54,917 bases of DNA from Cupriavidus necator (GCF_013141915.1 NZ_SROX01000027.1:1-54917); one strand, 5' to 3'; numbered from the stretch's first letter, positions 1-8,763 are shown. Notes: a model not told the origin generated them from the sequence alone. A program made the numbers and translations.

Positions 1-137
1 AAGCAGACTCCGGATAGATTTAGGCAAGCCACAGATCATCGACCTCAACCTTGCAAAGATCGGGCTGACCATAGATTACAACTTTGCCGCTACATCTAAA
101 ATGCGCATAATGTATATTACGTTAAATGGGAAAAGGT
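1..137 (+). promoter_or_regulatory. Upstream region of the split DUF2158 gene
   Basis: No gene is visible here. The stretch is AT-richer than its surroundings, has a plausible -10-like TATATT near 113-118, and ends in a purine-rich GGGAAAAGG just before the ATG at 138. It is therefore the likely native promoter and ribosome binding site of the DUF2158 gene that the element to the right interrupts. Confidence 0.4.
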
Positions 138-164
138 ATGAGCACGACTTTCAACGAAGGCGAC
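138..164 (+). pseudogene. 5' fragment of a DUF2158 (YodC-like) gene, cut by element insertion
   Basis: ATG at 138 follows a good ribosome binding site and opens MSTTFNEGD, after which the frame ends two codons later. Joined to the codons starting at 15314 (IVKLKSGGPDMTI...), it gives a complete 59-residue DUF2158-type protein ending at 15466. These small bacterial proteins have a conserved N-terminal GD-x-V-x-LKSGGP core and no firmly known function. The break falls exactly at the 13-bp direct repeat shared by both ends, so site-specific insertion of the 15-kb element explains it. Confidence 0.8.
152..164 (+). repeat. Left 13-bp direct repeat (attL core candidate)
   Basis: CAACGAAGGCGAC, identical to 15301-15313. 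It lies inside the DUF2158 coding sequence (codons for Asn-Glu-Gly-Asp). It is most simply the recombination core duplicated on integration. Confidence 0.75.
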
Positions 165-170
165 CGTTAA

Positions 171-213
171 TTTGCAGAAGTTTGTTACCCGTTTTTGCAT
201 AAATTTGTTACCC
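171..213 (+). repeat. Two direct copies of the 20-bp element-end motif (left)
   Basis: TTTGCAGAAGTTTGTTACCC at 171-190 and TTTGCATAAATTTGTTACCC at 194-213 are spaced 23 bp start to start. Inverted relatives lie at the other end (15200-15219 and 15280-15299). Iterated end sites like these are typical of recombinase arm sites or transposase-binding sites. Confidence 0.7.
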
Positions 214-301
214 GCCCCCTAGGCGCTCACCTTTCGGATGCTGGCAGTTCCGATGACGCCTTGTTCGTCCGTACAGCCCGCTGTGGACGCCCTTGCGGGT
301 G

Positions 302-2035
302 TCATTTGGCCCCAAATGCCTCTCCGATCTGCCGGGCCCGTTTGACTTCATCGCTATGCAGATAGACCGACGTCGTCGACACGGACGCATGCCGCAGGTT
401 GTCTCGAACGATGGTCAGTTCCGCGCCGCTTCCTAGCGCGTGTGTGGCGTGCGTATGGCGCATCCAGTGTGGACTGGCGCGGCGCAGCTTGTCCGCGGCC
501 GCGGGATGGTCCGCACCAATGACATCCGCAGCCAGCTTGAAGAACCGCTTCACCACATGCCATAGCCGCGTGCTCGAGATGCCGATCTCGGGCTCGCCGC
601 CCAGATCACCGACCAGGCGAACCTCGGGACGCCACAAACGCCGACTGATGGGCAGTCCGCGTTCCGTCAGGTAGCGCTCCACCGCCCGTCGCGCCAACGG
701 GGGCATTGCCACGTTGCCGCTGCGGCCGCCCTTGCCGGTCAGCTTGAGCCATTCGTCGCCTTGCGCGTCGGTCCAGACATCCCCGAGCGTGGCTCCTACC
801 AGCTCGCTGGGGCGTAGCCCGGTCGCATAGGCAAAATCCAGCACGAAGCGCAGGCGCTGCGCCGCGGCGGCCTCCCAGCCGTGGGACCATTCGAGCCCGT
901 CAGCAATGGTCCGCACTAACTTCCATTCACCGTCGGTAAAGGCGCGCGAATTGTCCAGCGCCGCGGTGCGGCCGCCGCCGCGCACCTTGATGCCGGCGAA
1001 GGGATTGGCCAGCACGTAGCGTTGCTCGACCAGCCAGCGGAACATCGCCCCAAGGATCGACAGCGCATGGGCGACCGAGCGTGCGGCCAGCGCACCGGTG
1101 AACGGCCGCCAGTCCGGCGACGAGCGCGGGCGTGGCGGCCCGACCCACCGCTCTCGCGGCATGGGCCGCCGCAGGAAGGTGCGGTAGGCCACGGCGTCTT
1201 CGGTGGTCAACGACGACAGCGGCCGCTGACGCTCGACGATGGCCCACAGCATCAGCCGTTCCGCTTCCTTGCGGTAGGTGCGATGAGTGGCCGGCGACTC
1301 GTGCAGTGCCAGCCAGGCCTGCACCGCCTCGTAGTCGTTGTCCGCGGTCAAGGTGCACGTCGCGCGCGGGGCGCGAAAGCGCCCTTCGGAGCCGTCGACC
1401 TGATGGGGCAAGCGTAGTTGCTCCCACGGCACGACGCTGCTGCGCCGCTCCTGCACGATCAGCGCGCGGGCCCGCTCGGTCAGCTCAGGATGCGCGGCGA
1501 AGAACGCCTCGATCTGTCTGGCACCGGTAGCGCCCAGCCCGGGGATGGTTGCCCACCAGCGTCGACGCCTGGGCACGCGCACCGTCAGCGCCGCCAGCGT
1601 CTCGATGCCGTGGGCGCGCAAGGCAGCGACGGCGCGAGCCGGCAGCCAGCGACTGATGTCGTCGGTGATCGCTGGCTGTGGCGTGGGCAGCGTGCGCAAG
1701 ACCTCAATAGCACGGTCGGCCGCCCTGCCCTGCGCCACCCGCGCCGACGCCGGTATCTCGAACAACGCGGCCAGATCGTCGCGGCCGCGCTCGCGTGCCA
1801 GCGAGGCGAGCCGGCGGCGAATGCGGCCCAGCACGGCGCGCGAGGATTGGCCGCGCGCCCTCTCCTCTCCCAGGTATTGCGCCACGGCTTGCCGGGAGCT
1901 GAGGCCGGCATGCCAGGCACGCAGCGCGGCCAGGGAGGCGGCATCGGGGAATGCCGTGGAAGCATCGGCGGAGGCCGTATCCATACCCGTGCTGGCGGCA
2001 GATGCGGAGTTCGGTAGGGTCAGGCGCGATTTCAT
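302..2035 (-). CDS. Tyrosine recombinase/phage-type integrase with DUF3701-like N-terminal domain
   Basis: This 577-residue protein is the likely integrase of the surrounding element. The N-terminal ~110 residues (ALRAWHAGLSSRQAVAQYL... GRIRRRLASLARERG) match the DUF3701 domain found on a subgroup of integrases. A helix-hairpin-helix-like stretch (IPGLGATGARQIEAFF, near residue 175) follows, then a SAM-like core-binding domain and the catalytic domain. The catalytic domain shows ATGLRPSEL (first Arg), HWMRHTHATH (His-x-x-Arg) and LRHASVSTTSVYLH (nucleophile Tyr). It appears complete. The start at 2035 lacks a strong ribosome binding site; an internal Met at residue 18 (1984) is an alternative. 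The 3' end faces the left attachment site about 140 bp away. Confidence 0.9.
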   Translation of the reverse strand: MKSRLTLPNSASAASTGMDTASADASTAFPDAASLAALRAWHAGLSSRQAVAQYLGEERARGQSSRAVLGRIRRRLASLARERGRDDLAALFEIPASARVAQGRAADRAIEVLRTLPTPQPAITDDISRWLPARAVAALRAHGIETLAALTVRVPRRRRWWATIPGLGATGARQIEAFFAAHPELTERARALIVQERRSSVVPWEQLRLPHQVDGSEGRFRAPRATCTLTADNDYEAVQAWLALHESPATHRTYRKEAERLMLWAIVERQRPLSSLTTEDAVAYRTFLRRPMPRERWVGPPRPRSSPDWRPFTGALAARSVAHALSILGAMFRWLVEQRYVLANPFAGIKVRGGGRTAALDNSRAFTDGEWKLVRTIADGLEWSHGWEAAAAQRLRFVLDFAYATGLRPSELVGATLGDVWTDAQGDEWLKLTGKGGRSGNVAMPPLARRAVERYLTERGLPISRRLWRPEVRLVGDLGGEPEIGISSTRLWHVVKRFFKLAADVIGADHPAAADKLRRASPHWMRHTHATHALGSGAELTIVRDNLRHASVSTTSVYLHSDEVKRARQIGEAFGAK

Positions 2036-2126
2036 GGGCGCCAGTTTAGCGCACCGAAATGGCTATTATGATAAGCATACTGTGCCGTTCGTATTTTGGC
2101 GAGAATGGCTCGGAGCCCCGCTAGGC

Positions 2127-2245
2127 TCTACAAACCTTGACCGTCTTGTAGAACATTGATGACGCCCACCGGGGAACGTCTATCGAACTCGGCCATCGCA
2201 ATGCGGCATTGGTAACGCCTGTAATGATCTCTACACAGTTGTAGA
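2127..2245 (+). promoter_or_regulatory. chrB promoter region with two TCTACA/TGTAGA inverted repeats
   Basis: Upstream of chrB are two dyads with the same arms: TCTACAA at 2127-2133 with TTGTAGA at 2146-2152, and TCTACA at 2230-2235 with TGTAGA at 2240-2245. TTGACC (2137-2142), inside the first dyad, could be a -35 element. The second dyad lies 30 bp before the chrB start. ChrB proteins are known chromate-responsive regulators of chr operons, so these are reasonable operator candidates. The assignment is inferred from position and symmetry only. Confidence 0.45.
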
Positions 2246-2274
2246 ACACGCTACGAAGGCCTACGCTTGCAGCG

Positions 2275-3234
2275 ATGACATACCTCGCTGCTCCCTGGCT
2301 CCTCCTTCTCGTTACGCTGCCCGCTGGCAGCACCACCGCTCGCATGCGGTTATGGCGCGCCGTGAATGCGCTTGGCTGCGCCACGCTGCGCGATGGCGCC
2401 TACTTGCTTCCTGCGTCCCCCGAACGCGCCGAGCGGCTGAACCTGTTGGCCACGGATGTGCGTCGTCACCAGGGAGAGGCTTGGCTCTTGGCTGTCAGCG
2501 CCGATGGGGAGCAGGAGCGCGCCTTTGCACTGTTGTTCGACCGCTCGCCGGACTACGCCCAGTTGCAGGCGGACATCGATCAAAGCGGCGCCGCTCTTGC
2601 GCAAAGCAATGCCGCCGAAGTCCGGCGCTTGCTTGACCGTTACCAACGCGCCATCAACGCCATTCGTGCCGTCGACTTTTTTCCCAACGACGCGTCCAAC
2701 CGAGTGTCCGCGAGCTGGGACGCATTTCAGCGCGGGGCCGGTCGGGTTCTCTCGCCAGGTGAGCCGCACGCGGCGGACATGGGCATCGTTCCCAGGGATC
2801 CCGCCCAGTACCAGGGACGCCGCTGGGCAACACGGCGACATATTTGGATTGACCGCATCGCCTGCGCCTGGCTGATTCAGCGCTTCATTGATCCGCACGC
2901 GACATTCCTCTGGCTTGCTGATCCGCAGGCGTGTCCCGATGACGCGCTTGGATTCGATTTCGACGGTGCCGCTTTCACGCACGTGGGCCAGCGCGTCAGT
3001 TTCGAGGTGTTGTTGGCCAGCTTTGGGCTGGAGGAAGACCGCGCCCTTGCCCGCATCGCCGCGATCGTCCATGCCCTGGATGTCGGCGGGGACCCGCCCG
3101 CGGAGGCCGCCGGTCTCGAAGCGATGCTGTCAGGGCTGCGGCAGACCGCTCGGGACGACGACCAATTGCTCGCCGAAGGCATACCGGTTCTGAGCGCGTT
3201 GCATCGTCATTTCAGCACCCGGCCCAAGCGCTGA
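2275..3234 (+). CDS. chrB: Chromate resistance regulator ChrB
   Basis: 319 residues, the usual length of Cupriavidus-type ChrB (about 320). The N-terminal half (LPAGSTTARMRLWRAVNALGCATLRDGAYLLP) is the ChrB N-terminal domain with the expected basic RMRLWR stretch. The C-terminal half from about residue 185 (RRHIWIDRIACAWLIQRFIDPHATFLW) is the Chrome_Resist domain. In studied systems ChrB senses chromate and controls chrA transcription. chrA follows 22 bp downstream on the same strand, so they form one operon. The opening MTYLAAPWLLLLVTLPAGS is the normal start of the family and not a signal peptide. Confidence 0.93.
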   Translation: MTYLAAPWLLLLVTLPAGSTTARMRLWRAVNALGCATLRDGAYLLPASPERAERLNLLATDVRRHQGEAWLLAVSADGEQERAFALLFDRSPDYAQLQADIDQSGAALAQSNAAEVRRLLDRYQRAINAIRAVDFFPNDASNRVSASWDAFQRGAGRVLSPGEPHAADMGIVPRDPAQYQGRRWATRRHIWIDRIACAWLIQRFIDPHATFLWLADPQACPDDALGFDFDGAAFTHVGQRVSFEVLLASFGLEEDRALARIAAIVHALDVGGDPPAEAAGLEAMLSGLRQTARDDDQLLAEGIPVLSALHRHFSTRPKR

Positions 3235-3256
3235 TCTCTCACTTACCTATGCACCA

Positions 3257-4447
3257 ATGAAAGCCGATCGCACTACCGTTCCGTCCCCCTCAGGGGGGTC
3301 TTACACCCTGTGGCAACTGGTGGCGTACATGCTGCGCCTGGGCACCCTGGGCTTTGGCGGCCCCGTGGCGTTGGCTGGCTATATGCATCGCGACCTTGTC
3401 GAGTCGCGCAACTGGTTCACCGAGGCCGACTACAAGGAAGGACTGGCCCTGGCCCAATTGGCGCCCGGCCCGCTGGCAGCACAGCTTGCCATCTATCTCG
3501 GTTTTGTCCACTACCGTATTGCCGGCGCGACCCTGGTCGGCATCGCCTTTGTGCTTCCGTCCTTCCTCATGGTGTTGGCGCTGGGTTGGGCATACGTGCG
3601 CTTTGGCGGCCTGACGTGGATGCAGTCGGTCTTCTACGGCGTGGGTGCCGCGGTGATCGGAATTATCGCGATCAGTGCGTACAAGCTGACGCGCAAGAGT
3701 GTTGGCGGTGACCCCTTGCTCTGGACCATCTATGCCGTCCTGGTCGCGGTCACCATCATCACGGAATCAGAGATCGCGTGGCTGTTCATTGCCGCCGGCG
3801 TCCTCGTGTGGTTCTGGCGCGCGCCGCCGAAGTGGTTCAAACAAGGTGGCATGCCGATCGCTGCTGCGTGGCAAATTGCGCCGGGCTCGGGAATTTTGAC
3901 CAACTTCGATTTGCCGTTGCTGACGCAGATTGGGTTGTTCTTTGCCAAGGCTGGCGCCTTCGTCTTCGGCTCGGGCCTTGCCATCGTTCCGTTCCTGTAC
4001 GGCGGCGTCGTGACCGAGCATCAATGGCTCAACGAAAAGCAGTTCGTCGATGCGGTAGCGGTGGCGATGATTACGCCGGGTCCCGTCGTCATCACGGTGG
4101 GCTTTATCGGCTATCTGGTGGCTGGGCTTCCCGGGGCCATCGTCGCTTCGTTGGCCACCTTCCTGCCGTGCTATCTGTTCACCGTGATTCCGGCGCCCTA
4201 CTTCAAGAAGTACGGGAAGCTGCCTGCCATTGTCGCCTTCGTGGACGGCGTGACAGCCGCCGCAGTCGGGGCCATCACGGGCGCCGTCGTTGTGCTGGCT
4301 AAACGTTCCATTATCGATGCACCCACACTGGTGTTGGCGATCGTGACCGTGCTGCTGCTTTGGCGATTCAAGAAGTTGCCGGAACCGGCGATTGTCGCTG
4401 GCGCCGCGGCAGTGGGTCTCCTGGTGTATCCGCTGCTGCGGTCCTGA
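3257..4447 (+). CDS. chrA: Chromate efflux transporter ChrA
   Basis: This 396-residue inner-membrane protein of the CHR family exports chromate. Two homologous CHR domains are visible: the N-terminal half with FGGPVALAGYMHRDLV and LAPGPLAAQLAIYLGF, and the C-terminal half with FGSGLAIVPFLYGGVV and MITPGPVVITVGFIGYLVAG. The paired GGP and PGP motifs and about ten hydrophobic segments are diagnostic. Length matches long-chain ChrA (about 400). The ribosome binding site is weak, which suggests coupling to chrB upstream. Confidence 0.95.
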   Translation: MKADRTTVPSPSGGSYTLWQLVAYMLRLGTLGFGGPVALAGYMHRDLVESRNWFTEADYKEGLALAQLAPGPLAAQLAIYLGFVHYRIAGATLVGIAFVLPSFLMVLALGWAYVRFGGLTWMQSVFYGVGAAVIGIIAISAYKLTRKSVGGDPLLWTIYAVLVAVTIITESEIAWLFIAAGVLVWFWRAPPKWFKQGGMPIAAAWQIAPGSGILTNFDLPLLTQIGLFFAKAGAFVFGSGLAIVPFLYGGVVTEHQWLNEKQFVDAVAVAMITPGPVVITVGFIGYLVAGLPGAIVASLATFLPCYLFTVIPAPYFKKYGKLPAIVAFVDGVTAAAVGAITGAVVVLAKRSIIDAPTLVLAIVTVLLLWRFKKLPEPAIVAGAAAVGLLVYPLLRS

Positions 4448-4494
4448 AACCCTGATGCGGGCGGCCAGGCACCCGTACCCATGAGGAGACGACC

Positions 4495-4953
4495 ATGAAA
4501 TGGGTCACCCGCGAAAGGCCAAAGATCGACCGCATTGCCTGTCCTTGGCTGATCGCCCGCTATATCGATGAGACGCCTGAGTTTTTGTATGTGCCGCCGG
4601 CCGACGTATTGGCTGTTGCACAAAGCACTGGCGCCGTTCCATATGATGTGCCCGATGTGGAGTTGTCGCATGTCGGCGACCATTGCAGCTTCGATGCCTT
4701 TCTCGATAAGTACGGATTAGCCGAGCCGGCCCTGCAGCAGCTTGCCGCCATCGTGCGTGGCGCGGACACATCGAGGCTGGACCTCACGCCACAGTCGGCG
4801 GGACTTTATGCCATCTCGCTCGGTTTATCGCGGCGCTTTGCCGACGATCACGAGATGCTTCGCCATGGCGTGGTTCTCTACGATGCGCTGTACGCCTGGT
4901 GCAGGGATTGCCAATCGGAGACGCACAACTGGCCACCAGCGCAACGCATCTGA
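4495..4953 (+). CDS. ChrB C-terminal-domain (Chrome_Resist) protein
   Basis: 152 residues aligning with the C-terminal half of the ChrB encoded at 2275-3234: RPKIDRIACPWLIARYIDETPEFLYV here against RRHIWIDRIACAWLIQRFIDPHATFLWL there. It lacks the N-terminal ChrB domain. GAGGAG lies 6 bp before the ATG. It is the third gene of the chrB-chrA operon, 47 bp after chrA. Stand-alone proteins of this type accompany ChrA in several chromate clusters; their biochemical role is not settled. Conserved His, Asp and Cys residues (IDRIACPWL, HVGDHCSFDAF) suggest metal or oxyanion binding, which is inferred. Confidence 0.85.
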   Translation: MKWVTRERPKIDRIACPWLIARYIDETPEFLYVPPADVLAVAQSTGAVPYDVPDVELSHVGDHCSFDAFLDKYGLAEPALQQLAAIVRGADTSRLDLTPQSAGLYAISLGLSRRFADDHEMLRHGVVLYDALYAWCRDCQSETHNWPPAQRI

Positions 4954-4981
4954 ACGCAGCAGCTGGCAGCCTGCTGCGAGA

Positions 4982-5116
4982 TCAATGGCAATGTCGAATG
5001 CCAGTCTTGTGGTCCATATGGCAGCCATTTCGATCGGTGCCGCCGCTATGCGACCACGCCGCAGTAGACGCGAAACCGAGGACCGCAAAGATAAGAACAA
5101 TGGCGCTGCGCAGCAT
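4982..5116 (-). CDS. Small secreted YHYH-type protein, last gene of the efflux operon
   Basis: 44 residues. ATG at 5116 is preceded by GGAG at a proper distance. The N-terminus (MLRSAIVLIFAVLGFASTAAWS) is a clean signal peptide; the mature part, HSGGTDRNGCHMDHKTGIRHCH, has the two Cys-His pairs typical of YHYH-domain proteins (GCH...HCH). That makes a tiny periplasmic protein with likely metal-binding Cys and His residues. It lies downstream of the RND metal efflux genes on the same strand, separated from them by a hairpin at 5173-5202. The role in metal handling is inferred. Confidence 0.7.
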   Translation of the reverse strand: MLRSAIVLIFAVLGFASTAAWSHSGGTDRNGCHMDHKTGIRHCH

Positions 5117-5172
5117 GATGTCTCCGTCCGTCTAGTGTTGATTTGACGGTAAGGTAGCACCGAAGACGCATT

Positions 5173-5202
5173 TGGCCATCCCTTCGCAAGGAGGGATGGC
5201 CA
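5173..5202 (-). other. Perfect 11-bp hairpin between efflux operon genes
   Basis: TGGCCATCCCT (5173-5183) pairs with AGGGATGGCCA (5192-5202) across an 8-nt loop. It sits just past the stop of the gene at 5222. No U-tract follows in the leftward direction, so it is not a classical intrinsic terminator. It may protect the 3' end of the long efflux transcript or weaken expression of the YHYH gene. Confidence 0.6.
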
Positions 5203-5221
5203 CCTCCTCAAGCGCGGAGGC

Positions 5222-5599
5222 TTACTTCACCGCGAACCTGACGGTTACGGTTTTGCCATCGGCAAAGGCGACATTTGCCACCACCTTCGCACCGGGAGCC
5301 ACGGCGATTTGTTCGGCGCCCACCAGCACATTTCCTTCCGCGGGCTTGAGCGCCGTCTCGCTCTTCTTGCTGCCATTGAGCACCGTCAGCTTGCCGCTCG
5401 CGCCCGCGACCGACTTCTTCTGGTCATGGTCGTCCACGTACAGGCTGACGTTGCCGTCCTTTGCCACCAGTTCGAACTGCATATCGCTCGCCGTCTGCAC
5501 GACGCCGCCGTACTGCGCCGGCTTAGCGCCGTGCGCCATCGCCGTGCCCGAGATCGAGATGCAGATTGCGGCCAGCGCCGCGGCAATGCGTTGGTTCAT
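5222..5599 (-). CDS. Small periplasmic protein of the HME-RND operon
   Basis: About 125 residues with a signal peptide (MNQRIAAALAAICISISGTAMA) and a mature part starting HGAKPAQYGGVVQTASDMQFELV. The start at 5599 is chosen because GGAG lies 6 bp upstream; an ATG 12 bp further back overlaps that site. The mature domain is rich in beta-strand-like segments (FELVAKDGNVSLYVDDH, KTVTVRFAVK). It follows the RND pump gene by 51 bp, so it is probably a periplasmic metal-binding or accessory protein of the efflux system. Similar small proteins accompany czc/cus-like operons, but I do not recognise a named family. Confidence 0.75.
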   Translation of the reverse strand: MNQRIAAALAAICISISGTAMAHGAKPAQYGGVVQTASDMQFELVAKDGNVSLYVDDHDQKKSVAGASGKLTVLNGSKKSETALKPAEGNVLVGAEQIAVAPGAKVVANVAFADGKTVTVRFAVK

Positions 5600-5650
5600 A
5601 GTCCACTCCAAAAAACAGTGGGCGGCTCGAGGGCGCCGCCCTGACCCATT

Positions 5651-8600
5651 TCAATAGGCGTGCGTGCCGGCTTGGCCGGCGAGTTCTTCGATGGATTCAC
5701 GCCCGAACAGCCATACCGCCAGCGGCGTCAGCACGGTGTCCAGCAAGGTCGAGCTGACCAGCCCCCCGAAGATCACGACGGCCACCGGATGCAAGATCTC
5801 CTTGCCGGGCGCATCGGCCGCCACCAATAGCGGCGTCAGAGCGAATGCCGCCACGAGAGCGGTCATGAGCACCGGGGTCAGACGCTCCAGCGAGCCTCTG
5901 ACGATCATCGGCATGCCGAACGACTCCCCTTCGAGCCGGCAAAGATTGATGTAATGGCTGACCTTGAGAATGCCATTGCGCGTCGCGATGCCGGTCAGCG
6001 TGATGAAACCGACCATCGATGCGACGGACAACGTCAGGCCCGCGGCCCACATCGCAATGACGCTGCCAATCAGCGCGAAAGGTATGTTGGCCATGATGAT
6101 CAGCGTCAGCCGATGCGCGCGATATCGGGAATACAACACCAGGTAGATCAACGCCAATGACATGACGGCCAGGAGAGCAATCAGCTGCGTAGCCAGCTCC
6201 TGCGCCTGGAATTGCCCCTCGATGCTGACGAAGTACCCGCCCGGCAGACTGGACTGCGCGACCGCGCCCCGTACTCCGGCGATGATGCGGCCCATGTCGG
6301 AGCCGTCGGTATTGGCGTAGACGACGATTCGTCGCCGGCCATTTTCCCGGCCGATCTGATTGGGGCCATCGCCCTCTTCCACCGATGCGATGGCGGCCAG
6401 CGGCACGGGCCCGCGTGGCGACTGGATCATGATGCGCGCCAGATCCTGTGGCGTGCGCTGCGTTTCGGCCAGCCGCACAACGAGATCATGACGTCTCACG
6501 CCCTCGATAACCTGGGATGCCCGTGCGCCTTCGGAGAGCGTCTGCATGGCGCCCAGCGCATCGCCGGGCGTGATGCCATACTGCGCGGCCTTTCGATAAT
6601 CCAGGCGCACGTTCACCTGTGGAATCAATACCTGTCTCTCGACCGTGATGTCGACCAGGCCGGGCACCTGCGCCAGGCGACCGCGGACGGATTCCGCCAA
6701 GCCCCGCAGGGTATCGAGGTCGTCGCCGTAGATCTTCAGGGCGATCTGCGCCCGCACGCCCGACAGCAGATGGTCCAGGCGATGAGAGATCGGCTGCCCG
6801 ATGGCGACGGATGCAGGCAGCGAGGAGAGTTGTGCGCGGATGGCGGCCATGACTTCCTCGCGGCTGCGATCGGAACGCTTCAGGTCGACATCGATCTCGG
6901 ACGAATGCACCCCTTCGGCATGCTCGTCGAGCTCCGCGCGGCCAGTACGGCGGCCCACCTGCGTGACTTCCGGTACCTGGCGAATCAGCGATTCGGCCAA
7001 GGCGCCCATGCGGTTCGCCTCCGTCAGCGATGTGCCCGGATTGAACATCAGGGACATGACCAGCGAGCCCTCGTTGAAAGCCGGCAGGAAGGCCCGCGGA
7101 AGCCACGGTATCGATGCCGCCGCGATAAGCGCGGCGATCCCGGCGCCAGCGAGAATGACCCGGGCACGCGGAAACGACCAGTTCAGCACGCGCGTATCGA
7201 CCCGCTTGAGCCATCGCACCAAGGGACTATCGGGATGGTCCAGGCGCTTCATGCCGGGAAGCAGGTAGTAGGACAGCACCGGTGTGACGGTCATCGACAC
7301 CAGCATCGACGCAAGGATGGACACGATATAGGCCACGCCCAATGGCGCGAACAACCGGCCCTCGATGCCTGGTAGCGCAAACAGCGGCACGAACACCAGG
7401 ACGACGATCAACGTGGCATAGACGATGCCCGAGCGCACCTCCACGGACGCGCGCCAGATCGTCTCCAGTACCGCAGGCGCCTCCGTCATGGTCTTGCGCT
7501 GCTTGAGCCGGCGCAGGATGTTCTCCACATCGACCACCGCATCGTCGACCAATTCGCCAATGGCGATGGCCAAGCCCCCCAGCGTCATCACGTTGATCGA
7601 CTGGCCCAACACGTGAAAGGCCAGCGCCGTCACGGCCAGGGACAGCGGAATGGCGATCAGAGAAATGGCGGTCGTGCGAGCACTGAGCAGGAAGGCAAAG
7701 AGGATGATCGCGACCATGATGGCGCCGTCGCGCAGTGCCTCAACCACATTACCGATGGAAGCCTCGATGAAATCCGCTTGCCGGAACAGCACGCGCGGCG
7801 CTTCCAGGCCCTTGGGCATGCCCTGCTTGAGCTCGGCCAGCGCCGCTTCCAGTTCGCGTGTCAGCTTGACGGTATCGGCGTCCGGTTGCTTTTGCACACT
7901 GACAATAACGGCCGGCTTGCCGTTGAACCCGGCGTCGCCGCGTTTGACCGCGGGGGCATGGCGCACACTGGCGACCTGCTGGAGCAGCACCGGGGCACCA
8001 TCGCGATATGCGACGGCCAGCCCGCCGAGATCATCCAGGCGCGTCGTACGGCCCAGGTTGCGAATCAGATATTCCCGGCCGTTCAGGTCGATGAAGCCGC
8101 CACTGCTGTTGCTGGCGAAGTCCCGCAGCGCGTCGGACAACTGGCCGAGCGAGATACCGAACTGCGCCATCCGTGCAGTGTCCGGTTCAACCCGAAGCTG
8201 ACGGACTTCGCCGCCAATGGGAATCACCTGTGATACGCCCGGCACCGACAGCAGCCGCGGGCGCAGAACGAAATCGGCGTACTCGCGTGCCACCATCGGG
8301 CTGACGCTCTGAGCGTCGATCGGCAAGGCGATGAGCATGATCTCGCCCATGATGGACGAAACCGGCCCCATGATGGGCGTCAGTCCACCGGGCAATTGTT
8401 CCCGCACCAGCGCCAGGCGCTCCGACACCAATTGCCGGTTGCGATAGACGTCGCTCCCCCAATCGAATTCGGCATAGACAATCGACAGTCCCACGCCGGA
8501 GACCGAACGCACTCGCGTCACGCCAGGCATGCCATTGAGCGCGGTTTCGATGGGAAAGGACACCAGCAACTCGACCTCCTGGGGCGCCATGCCGCCTGCC

Positions 8601-8755
8601 TCCGTGATCACCGTCACCAGGGGCTTGTTGAGGTCCGGAAACACATCCACGGGCGTACGCCAGGCCGTCATGGCCCCGAACGCCATCAAAATCGTAGCCA
8701 GGGCCAGCACCACCAGCCGGTTGCCGAGGCTGGCACGAACTATCCAGTTGAACAT
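5651..8755 (-). CDS. Heavy-metal efflux RND inner-membrane pump (CusA/CzcA family)
   Basis: 1034 residues, the length expected for an HME-RND proton/cation antiporter. The N-terminus MFNWIVRASLGNRLVVLALATILM is TM1, followed by the porter domain beginning PVDVFPDLNKPLVTVITEAGG. TM4 carries GGLAIAIGELVDDAVVDVEN, the acidic proton-relay segment used to sort HME pumps. It begins AIG as in monovalent or HME5-like pumps rather than DFG as in CzcA, so Zn/Co/Cd specificity should not be assumed. The C-terminal TM block (FALIGSVIAMWAAGLTLSVASMVGFITLTGIATRNGIL) is intact. It forms the tripartite pump with the two genes encoded to its right and starts 8 bp after the fusion-protein gene. Confidence 0.93.
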   Translation of the reverse strand: MFNWIVRASLGNRLVVLALATILMAFGAMTAWRTPVDVFPDLNKPLVTVITEAGGMAPQEVELLVSFPIETALNGMPGVTRVRSVSGVGLSIVYAEFDWGSDVYRNRQLVSERLALVREQLPGGLTPIMGPVSSIMGEIMLIALPIDAQSVSPMVAREYADFVLRPRLLSVPGVSQVIPIGGEVRQLRVEPDTARMAQFGISLGQLSDALRDFASNSSGGFIDLNGREYLIRNLGRTTRLDDLGGLAVAYRDGAPVLLQQVASVRHAPAVKRGDAGFNGKPAVIVSVQKQPDADTVKLTRELEAALAELKQGMPKGLEAPRVLFRQADFIEASIGNVVEALRDGAIMVAIILFAFLLSARTTAISLIAIPLSLAVTALAFHVLGQSINVMTLGGLAIAIGELVDDAVVDVENILRRLKQRKTMTEAPAVLETIWRASVEVRSGIVYATLIVVLVFVPLFALPGIEGRLFAPLGVAYIVSILASMLVSMTVTPVLSYYLLPGMKRLDHPDSPLVRWLKRVDTRVLNWSFPRARVILAGAGIAALIAAASIPWLPRAFLPAFNEGSLVMSLMFNPGTSLTEANRMGALAESLIRQVPEVTQVGRRTGRAELDEHAEGVHSSEIDVDLKRSDRSREEVMAAIRAQLSSLPASVAIGQPISHRLDHLLSGVRAQIALKIYGDDLDTLRGLAESVRGRLAQVPGLVDITVERQVLIPQVNVRLDYRKAAQYGITPGDALGAMQTLSEGARASQVIEGVRRHDLVVRLAETQRTPQDLARIMIQSPRGPVPLAAIASVEEGDGPNQIGRENGRRRIVVYANTDGSDMGRIIAGVRGAVAQSSLPGGYFVSIEGQFQAQELATQLIALLAVMSLALIYLVLYSRYRAHRLTLIIMANIPFALIGSVIAMWAAGLTLSVASMVGFITLTGIATRNGILKVSHYINLCRLEGESFGMPMIVRGSLERLTPVLMTALVAAFALTPLLVAADAPGKEILHPVAVVIFGGLVSSTLLDTVLTPLAVWLFGRESIEELAGQAGTHAY

Positions 8756-8763
8756 GCCCGCCC

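Noticed and set aside
5173..5202. Intrinsic terminator for the efflux operon
   Set aside because: The 11-bp hairpin is strong but lacks a U-run in either direction, so it is listed only as a hairpin.
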